DNA of 64,000 nucleotides from Streptomyces sp. TN58 (lineage in GTDB: Bacteria > Actinomycetota > Actinomycetes > Streptomycetales > Streptomycetaceae), in assembly GCF_001941845.1 (NCBI RefSeq), contig NZ_CP018870.1, positions 5,276,001-5,340,000 on the forward strand, in the 5' to 3' direction. Both the position numbers and the translations under genes were made by a program. Numbering within the stretch: the stretch's first letter is position 1; each line of letters opens with the position of its first letter. The notes beneath the pieces are model-generated. The model was not told the origin of the DNA, made no database searches, and was given only the letters and a program-made list of their open reading frames with translations. Positions 58,683 to 64,000 of the stretch are shown piece by piece.

Positions 58683-58725
58683 GGCCGGGGCCGGTCGGCG
58701 GAATATCCGTCGATCGGCCCCGGCC
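58683..58725 (+). terminator. 20-bp hairpin after infB
   Basis: GGCCGGGGCCG (58683-58693) pairs with CGGCCCCGGCC (58715-58725), and the inner arms extend the stem by nine further pairs to a three-base loop. It starts 47 bases after the infB stop. No long T-run follows. ylxP begins about 110 bases later. Confidence 0.75.
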
Positions 58726-58832
58726 GTTGCGTGTACGGTTCTGGTGACCCGGCCGCGCGAGCGCCGGGTGATCCTGCCGGGCGACGGCCCGGCAGGCCAC
58801 CGAACCCGCACCGGCGGGATATCCGGAACTGC

Positions 58833-59126
58833 ATGTACGTGGGGACTCTGTCCTTCGACCTGCTCCTCGGCGACGTCCACTCGCTGAAGGAGAAACGCTC
58901 CGTCGTCCGGCCCATCGTCGCCGAGCTCCAACGAAAGTTCTCCGTGAGCGCGGCAGAGGTGGGCGACCAGGATCTGCACCGCAGGGCCCGTATAGGGGTC
59001 GCGCTGGTGAGTGGGGACGCGGGGTTCCTCTCGGACGTACTGGACCGCTGCGAGCGGCTGGTCGCGGCACGTCCGGAAGTGGAGCTGCTGTCCGTACGAC
59101 GGCGCTTCCACGGTGATGAAGACTGA
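58833..59126 (+). CDS. ylxP: YlxP/DUF503 protein
   Basis: A 97-residue protein with the DUF503 pattern: MYVGTLSFDLLLGDVHSLKEKR then VAELQRKFSVSAAEVGDQDLH. Found in nearly all operons between infB and rbfA and linked to ribosome assembly. The ATG at 58833 is preferred because it begins the conserved segment; the upstream frame lacks homology. Confidence 0.92.
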   Translation: MYVGTLSFDLLLGDVHSLKEKRSVVRPIVAELQRKFSVSAAEVGDQDLHRRARIGVALVSGDAGFLSDVLDRCERLVAARPEVELLSVRRRFHGDED

Positions 59127-59160
59127 TTGCTTGTCTGCAAGAAAAGAAGGAGACGGACCA

Positions 59161-59610
59161 GTGGCCGACAATGCGCGGGCGAAGAAGCTGGCGGACCTCA
59201 TCCGGGAGGTGGTGGCGGAGAAGCTGCAGCGCGGTGTCAAGGACCCCCGCCTCGGTACGCACGTGACCATCACGGACACCCGGGTCACCGGCGACCTGCG
59301 GGAGGCCACGGTCTTCTACACGGTCTACGGCGACGACGAGGACCGCGCCAGCGCGGCAGCCGGCCTGGAGAGCGCCAAGGGCGTCCTGCGCTCGGCGGTC
59401 GGCCGGGCGGCGGGGACCAAGTTCACCCCCACCCTGACCTTCGTCGCCGACGCCCTCCCGGAGAACGCCAAGACCATCGAGGACCTCCTCGACAAGGCGC
59501 GCGCCTCCGACGCCCAGGTGCGCGAGGTCTCCTCGGGCGCCCAGTACGCCGGCGACGCCGACCCGTACAAGAAGCCGGGCGACGACGACGAGGACGCAGC
59601 CGCGGAATGA
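59161..59610 (+). CDS. rbfA: 30S ribosome-binding factor RbfA
   Basis: A 149-residue KH-fold protein: the start ADNARAKKLADLIREVVAEK, then DPRLGTHVTITDTRVTGDLR. It helps mature the 5' end of 16S rRNA. The GTG at 59161 follows AGAAGGAG. The C-terminal acidic tail (DDDEDAAAE) is typical of actinobacteria. The stop overlaps the truB start. Confidence 0.95.
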   Translation: MADNARAKKLADLIREVVAEKLQRGVKDPRLGTHVTITDTRVTGDLREATVFYTVYGDDEDRASAAAGLESAKGVLRSAVGRAAGTKFTPTLTFVADALPENAKTIEDLLDKARASDAQVREVSSGAQYAGDADPYKKPGDDDEDAAAE

Positions 59611-60515
59611 GCACCGACGCAGGGAAGACTCCGGACGGCCTTGTCATCGTCGACAAGCCGTCCGGCTTCACTTCGCACGACGTGGTCGCCAAGATGCGCG
59701 GGATCGCCAAGACCCGCCGCGTCGGCCACGCCGGCACCCTCGACCCCATGGCGACGGGCGTGCTGGTCCTCGGAGTCGAGAAGGCCACCAAGCTCCTCGG
59801 CCACCTCGCGCTCACCGAGAAGGAGTACCTCGGCACGATCCGCCTGGGCCAGAACAGCCTGACGGACGACGCCGAAGGCGAGATCACCTCCTCCACGGAC
59901 GCCACCGGGGTCACCCGGGAAGCCGTGGACGCGGGCGTCGCCAAGCTGTCGGGCGAGATCATGCAGGTCCCGTCCAAGGTCAGCGCGATCAAGATCAAGG
60001 GCGTGCGCTCCTACAAGCGCGCCCGCGACGGCGAGGACTTCGACATCCCGGCCCGGCCGGTGACCGTCTCGTCCTTCCAGGTGTACGACATGCGGGAGGC
60101 GGAGGCCGAGGACGGCACCAAGGTCGTCGACCTCGTCGTCTCCGTCGTCTGCTCCAGCGGCACCTACATCCGCGCCCTCGCCCGCGACCTCGGCGCCGAC
60201 CTCGGCGTCGGCGGGCACCTGACGGCGCTGCGCCGCACGCGGGTGGGCCCCTACAAGCTCGACCGGGCGCGCACCCTGGACCAGCTCCAGGAGGAGCTGA
60301 CCGTCATGCCGATCGGCGAGGCGGCGGCCGCGGCCTTCCCGCGCTGGGACCTGGACGCCCGGCGGGCCTCGCTGCTCGCCAACGGTGTACGGATCGACAT
60401 GCCGGAGGAGTACGGGGAGGGCCGCACGGTCGCGGTCTTCGGGCCGCAGGGCCGGCTCCTCGGACTCGTCGAGAGCAAGAACGGAAAGGCGAAGTCCCTC
60501 GCGGTCTTCGTCTGA
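59607..60515 (+). CDS. truB: tRNA pseudouridine-55 synthase TruB
   Basis: A 302-residue enzyme. The catalytic Asp46 is in GHAGTLDPMATGVL; YIRALARDLG is the substrate-binding helix. It makes pseudouridine at position 55 in the T-loop of tRNAs. The ATG overlaps the rbfA stop by four bases (ATGA). A perfect 16-bp hairpin follows the stop. Confidence 0.95.
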   Translation: MSTDAGKTPDGLVIVDKPSGFTSHDVVAKMRGIAKTRRVGHAGTLDPMATGVLVLGVEKATKLLGHLALTEKEYLGTIRLGQNSLTDDAEGEITSSTDATGVTREAVDAGVAKLSGEIMQVPSKVSAIKIKGVRSYKRARDGEDFDIPARPVTVSSFQVYDMREAEAEDGTKVVDLVVSVVCSSGTYIRALARDLGADLGVGGHLTALRRTRVGPYKLDRARTLDQLQEELTVMPIGEAAAAAFPRWDLDARRASLLANGVRIDMPEEYGEGRTVAVFGPQGRLLGLVESKNGKAKSLAVFV

Positions 60516-60522
60516 CCGCCGA

Positions 60523-60566
60523 CGTGGAGCGGTGAGCGCACCTGCCGTGCCGCTCACCGCTCCACG
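60523..60566 (+). terminator. Terminator after truB
   Basis: A perfect 16-bp stem (60523-60538 with 60551-60566, CGTGGAGCGGTGAGCG and its complement) begins eight bases after the truB stop and ends the rimP-truB operon. Confidence 0.85.
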
Positions 60567-60739
60567 ACCCCCCTCGGGTAGGTCTCTATCCATCCGGCCC
60601 CCGCAATTCACCCGTCCGAGCAGGCGCTCGGAGTGAATGGAGGGAGCGCAAGGGGGCGCGTTCACCGCGTGTGCTTTTCGCGCTGATCTTCACCTGCCTA
60701 ACGTCGTGAGCACGGGGCGTTGCGGGGAGTGGTGCGGCC

Positions 60740-63700
60740 ATGGCGGAGCTCGTCAAGATCTGCGATCCGGCCGGGCGGGAGCGCGGCAGCGGGTTCGTCG
60801 CGGACGACCGCGGAACGGTCGTCACCAGCCACGAGGCGGTCGACGGCCTGACCCGGGTGCTGCTGCACGGTCCCGGACGGACCTGGCTGGCAGAGCCGTC
60901 CGACGTGACCGCACTGCCCGGCCTGGCCCTGGCCCTCGTCCGCACGGACGGGCTCGGGGTGCGGCCGCTGCCGGTGGCACGGCGCGAGACGGTCGACCCG
61001 GGGACCTACGTACGGCTGCCCGCGCGCGGCTGGCGGCAGGCGAGGGTCCTGGGAGCCGCGCGGGCCGCGTACCCGGCGGCCGGCGCGCTGCACGAGGTAC
61101 CCGCGGTGGAGCTGGCCATCGGCACCGACGGACGCGACGCCCTCGCCCAGCGCGATGCCTGCGGCGGGCCGGTCCTGGACGCCGCCACCGGCGCGGTGCT
61201 CGCCGTACTGGGCACCGCTCTCCACACGGAGCACCGCTCCGGCGGCTTCGCGGTGGCGCTACGGGCCGCCGCCGGCACCGATCCGCGGGGCGAACTCGCG
61301 GCGCTGCTCGAACGCAACGCGGCGACCGTGCCAGGCCGGGGCACCGAGCTGAACCTCGCCGGGGCGCTGGAACTGACCGCGGCCACCCTGGACGCGACGG
61401 TGGCGTCCGAGCCGGTGGAACGGCCCCGCATCGCAGCCGAACTGGACGCCTTCACCACCGCCGACCGCCCGGTGCTCGCCCTCGTGGGCAACCCCGGCAC
61501 CGGCCGCACCACGGAACTGACGGCCCTGGCCCTCCGCCGCGCCCACGCACCCCACCCCGCCCCGACCCTCTGGCTCCGCGGCTCCGACCTCCACGCCACC
61601 GACACCACCCTGGCCGACGCGGCCACCCGAGCCCTCACCAAAGCAGCACCCGCGGGTCCACCGTGCGGGGGTTCGGACGGGGTCGGGTGTGTGCGGGGCC
61701 CCGCCGGGTGTGTGCCGGGCGGATGGGCCGACGGCACCGCTTCCCGGCCCGCGGGCCCACCGTGCGGGGGTTCGGACGGGGTCGGGTGTGTGCGGGGCCC
61801 CGCCGGGTGTGTGCCGGGCGGATGGGCCGACGGCACCGCTTCCCGGCCCGCGGGCCCACCGTGCGGGGGTTCCGACGGGGTCGGGTGTGTGCGGGGCCCC
61901 GCCGGGTGTGTGCCGGGCGGATGGGCCGACGGCACCGCTTCCCGGCCCGCGGGCCCACCGTGCGGGGGTTCGGACGGGGTCGGGTGTGTGTCGGGGCGCT
62001 CCCCGCAGGGCGCCGAACGCACCGCTGCCGCGCTTTCCGGCCCTGGGCACCGTTCGGCGCCCGAGGAGACGCCCCGGCGCGCGCCCGGCCCCGGCGGAAC
62101 CCCACCCGCCACCTGGCGCCGACCGGAGCCCGGCCCCGGCGGTACCCCACCCGGCACCCGGCGCCGACCGGAGCCCGGCCCCGGCGGAGCCGGCCCCGCC
62201 CCAGCCGCCGCCCGGCACACCGCCACCCCCGCGGGAGCGACCACGGCAACGGACCTCGCCCGCCTCGTCGCCCGCGCCGGCCGTCCCCTCCTCGTCGTCC
62301 TGGACGCCCCCGAGGAGATCCCGCCGACGCTCGCGCACCGCCTCGCCGAGTGGGCCGAGGCCACCACCGCATGGCTGCGCGCGACCGGAGCCCGGCTGGT
62401 CGTCGCCGCCCGCCCCGAGTACTGGGAGCGGGCCGGCGCCCTCTACCCGCCCGAGGCGCTGCACATCCCCACCCGGGCGGCCCCCCGGCTGCCGGCCGCC
62501 CTCCCGATCACGGACCTCACCGCCGCCGAGGCCGAGACCGCCCGCGCCCGCCTCGGCATCCCGGCCGACGCCGTCCGCGAAGCCGACGCCCGGCACCCGC
62601 TCACCCTGCGCCTGCTCGCCGGTATCCGCGGCGCCGGGGTCACCGCCGGCCGCCCCGGCCGCGACGAGGTGTTCGCCGCGCACCTGGACCTGCTCTGCCT
62701 GCGCACCGCCCTCCGCATCGCCGCCGCTCCCACCCCCACCCCCACCCCCGCTCCCGAAGCCGGCGCCGCCCCCACCCCCACAGCCGGAGGCGCCCCCGCC
62801 CCCGCCCCCGCTCCCGAAGCCGGAGGCGCCCCCCTGCACGCCCCCGGCACCCGGCGGCTCGCCGCCCGCGTCGCAGGCCGCGTGCACGAGGCCGCCCGGC
62901 GCTGCCTCGGGCCCGGGCAGGGGCAGCTGGACCGCGCCTCGTTCGAGGAGCTCTTCCCATGGCGCACCGGCTGGGCGGGCGCCGTCCTCGCCGAGGGGCT
63001 GCTGGTGCCCGCCGGGACCGGCTACCGCTTCGCGCACGAGGAGCTGTCCGACTGGATCCAGGCGGGCCACCTCGACGTGCCCTCCGCCCTCGGCGTCCTC
63101 GTCCACGGCCCCGCCCGGCCCGGTCCGCCCGTGCCCCGGCACCGGACCGGTCCCGTCCTGGAAGCCCTTCACAGGCTCGCCCCGGACCGGCTGCGCGCGG
63201 AACTGACCGGGCTGGTCCACGCCCTGAACGGCTTCGCCGAGGACCCGGCGGCCGCCGACCCGGACCGTGCCTGGTGGGCGGCCCGGCTGCTGCGCGAGAC
63301 CCTTCTCGGCCTCCCCGACGCACACCCCCAGCTGCCCGTCCTGCACGCCCTCGCCGAGCACGTGTCCCGGGCCGGACCGGGGGAGTTCGGCGGCTGGTTC
63401 TGGAACAGGCTCCGGCTGTCCGAGCCCGACCGCCTCGACCTGCTGCGCCGCCTGCTGCCCGCCGACCCCGCCGAGGCGGTCCCCGGCGACCGCTACCTCG
63501 ACGCCGTGGCCCGCCGACTGGCCCGGGACCCGCGGTGCGTGCAGCCGCTGCTCTGCGCCTGGTTCGGCGACGGCCGCCGGCTGCGCGGCCGCCCCGGGGC
63601 CACCGTCGCCACCGCCGCGCAGGCCCTGCTGCACACCCACCGCCGCCTCGCCCCGGACGACCTCACCGAGGCCCTCGTCGACGCCCGGCATCCCCGCGCC

Positions 63701-64000
63701 GACGAACTGCTCGCCGTACTCGCCGAGGAGGAGCCCTCCGCCCTGTGCCGTGCCGTGGACCGCTGGGCCCTCGACGCACGGCCCGGCCGCCGGGCCGCGG
63801 CCGCCGCCCACGGCCTCGCCACCGCCCCGCACGTCCGTACCGCCGCCGACCGGGCGCTGCTGCGCCGCGCCGCCCGGGCTCTGCTCGCCCGGTCCTCCGA
63901 CGCCCCCCTGCACGGGAGCGCCCTCGCCGTGCTGCTGCGCGACCCGCAGGCACGCGCCCGCCACCTCCCCGACGCCCTCGCGTCCTTCGCCGGCCCCGAT
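60740..64000 (+). CDS. Trypsin-like domain fused to P-loop NTPase, altered catalytic residues (3' truncated)
   Basis: An open frame of 1087 codons runs to the window edge without a stop. Residues 1-165 fold like a trypsin-type protease: GSGFVADDRGTVVTSHEAV gives His31, but the serine position GDSGGP reads DACGGPV with Cys141, and the Asp before LALV is missing. A P-loop follows at 250: GNPGTGRTT, with Arg in place of the lysine. Then comes a repeat-rich insert (about 305-490), a Walker B-like PLLVVLDAPEE, an AARPEYW sensor-like strand, a HPLTLRLLAG helix of STAND type and long helical repeats. The ATG at 60740 has GGGGAG upstream. Confidence 0.8.
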   Translation, partial: MAELVKICDPAGRERGSGFVADDRGTVVTSHEAVDGLTRVLLHGPGRTWLAEPSDVTALPGLALALVRTDGLGVRPLPVARRETVDPGTYVRLPARGWRQARVLGAARAAYPAAGALHEVPAVELAIGTDGRDALAQRDACGGPVLDAATGAVLAVLGTALHTEHRSGGFAVALRAAAGTDPRGELAALLERNAATVPGRGTELNLAGALELTAATLDATVASEPVERPRIAAELDAFTTADRPVLALVGNPGTGRTTELTALALRRAHAPHPAPTLWLRGSDLHATDTTLADAATRALTKAAPAGPPCGGSDGVGCVRGPAGCVPGGWADGTASRPAGPPCGGSDGVGCVRGPAGCVPGGWADGTASRPAGPPCGGSDGVGCVRGPAGCVPGGWADGTASRPAGPPCGGSDGVGCVSGRSPQGAERTAAALSGPGHRSAPEETPRRAPGPGGTPPATWRRPEPGPGGTPPGTRRRPEPGPGGAGPAPAAARHTATPAGATTATDLARLVARAGRPLLVVLDAPEEIPPTLAHRLAEWAEATTAWLRATGARLVVAARPEYWERAGALYPPEALHIPTRAAPRLPAALPITDLTAAEAETARARLGIPADAVREADARHPLTLRLLAGIRGAGVTAGRPGRDEVFAAHLDLLCLRTALRIAAAPTPTPTPAPEAGAAPTPTAGGAPAPAPAPEAGGAPLHAPGTRRLAARVAGRVHEAARRCLGPGQGQLDRASFEELFPWRTGWAGAVLAEGLLVPAGTGYRFAHEELSDWIQAGHLDVPSALGVLVHGPARPGPPVPRHRTGPVLEALHRLAPDRLRAELTGLVHALNGFAEDPAAADPDRAWWAARLLRETLLGLPDAHPQLPVLHALAEHVSRAGPGEFGGWFWNRLRLSEPDRLDLLRRLLPADPAEAVPGDRYLDAVARRLARDPRCVQPLLCAWFGDGRRLRGRPGATVATAAQALLHTHRRLAPDDLTEALVDARHPRADELLAVLAEEEPSALCRAVDRWALDARPGRRAAAAAHGLATAPHVRTAADRALLRRAARALLARSSDAPLHGSALAVLLRDPQARARHLPDALASFAGPD
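61652..61995 (+). repeat. In-frame 99-bp tandem repeat, three full copies plus part of a fourth
   Basis: Copies begin at 61652, 61751, 61850 and 61949, exactly 99 bp apart, nearly identical; the fourth stops matching near 61995. Each encodes 33 residues with three cysteines (GPPCGGSDGVGC, GCVPGGWADG). Codon choice (GGG, TGT-GTG) is unlike the host gene. It lies between the Walker A and Walker B regions of the protein. A second, weaker repeat of the phrase RRPEPGPGG follows at about 62080-62190. Confidence 0.92.

Noticed and set aside
61259..63964. A 901-codon Gly-rich frame on the minus strand opposite the NTPase
   Set aside because: The plus-strand frame has protease and NTPase motifs and runs without a stop from 60740 to the edge; the minus frame is a compositional shadow.
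60740..64000. Anti-phage defence system of trypsin-STAND type
   Set aside because: Domain order is suggestive, but the gene directly follows the truB operon at a housekeeping location, key residues are altered and no other defence gene is near. Kept only as an oddity.

Overview
The window is very GC-rich, has GTG starts, extreme third-position GC, Tat lipoproteins and dense convergent and divergent genes, so it comes from an actinomycete chromosome, almost certainly Streptomyces. From memory, the gene order resembles the stretch from the polyamine/GABA genes to the nusA-infB-truB operon of Streptomyces coelicolor (about SCO5655-SCO5710). This was not checked by alignment.

Layout. 1-3619: 3' part of a thiamine-type ABC importer operon (binding protein cut by the window edge, fused permease, ATPase). 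3651-6604: a ferredoxin, ferredoxin reductase and cytochrome P450 operon. 6729-11456: two membrane proteins, a LOG-like protein and an ABC exporter pair whose ATPase has a worn signature motif. 11650-15126: a class III aminotransferase, an Lrp/AsnC regulator and an aldehyde dehydrogenase. 15317-16594: a small accessory stretch with paired operator-like palindromes, a strong terminator and an IS982-type transposase remnant. 16698-18434: a phosphodiesterase and an adenosine-deaminase-fold enzyme that is probably the aminodeoxyfutalosine deaminase of menaquinone synthesis.

19227-21870 holds the most unusual locus: a Ro60/Rsr (TROVE plus vWA) gene preceded on the same strand by three tandem non-coding RNAs that fold as Y RNAs. 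Two contain a circularly permuted tRNA mimic (T-arm, acceptor-like hairpin, D-arm in that order). The middle one is a 73-nt Ro-binding stem without the tRNA part. A NADAR-family gene lies directly upstream.

22065-38823: polyamine uptake and breakdown (aldehyde dehydrogenase, PotD, PotA, PotB, PotC, FAD amine oxidase), then GABA aminotransferase, a membrane-anchored P-loop ATPase resembling conjugation coupling proteins, a PucR regulator and another aldehyde dehydrogenase. With the 11650-15126 genes this gives a plausible route from putrescine through GABA to succinate. A three-copy 136-bp tandem repeat follows, then an acyl-CoA dehydrogenase.

42838-50076: isoprenoid and translation genes (dxr, rseP, ispG, two GNAT acetyltransferases, proS). 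50280-53243 on the minus strand: an SPFH protein, a kinase-fold protein lacking its catalytic residues, a ferritin-like protein and a Tat lipoprotein. 53400-60515: rimP, nusA, ylxR, infB, ylxP, rbfA, truB. The infB leader carries three overlapping miniature ORFs and a hairpin just before the ribosome binding site. 60740 to the edge: a trypsin-like plus P-loop NTPase protein with altered catalytic residues and an in-frame 99-bp tandem repeat.
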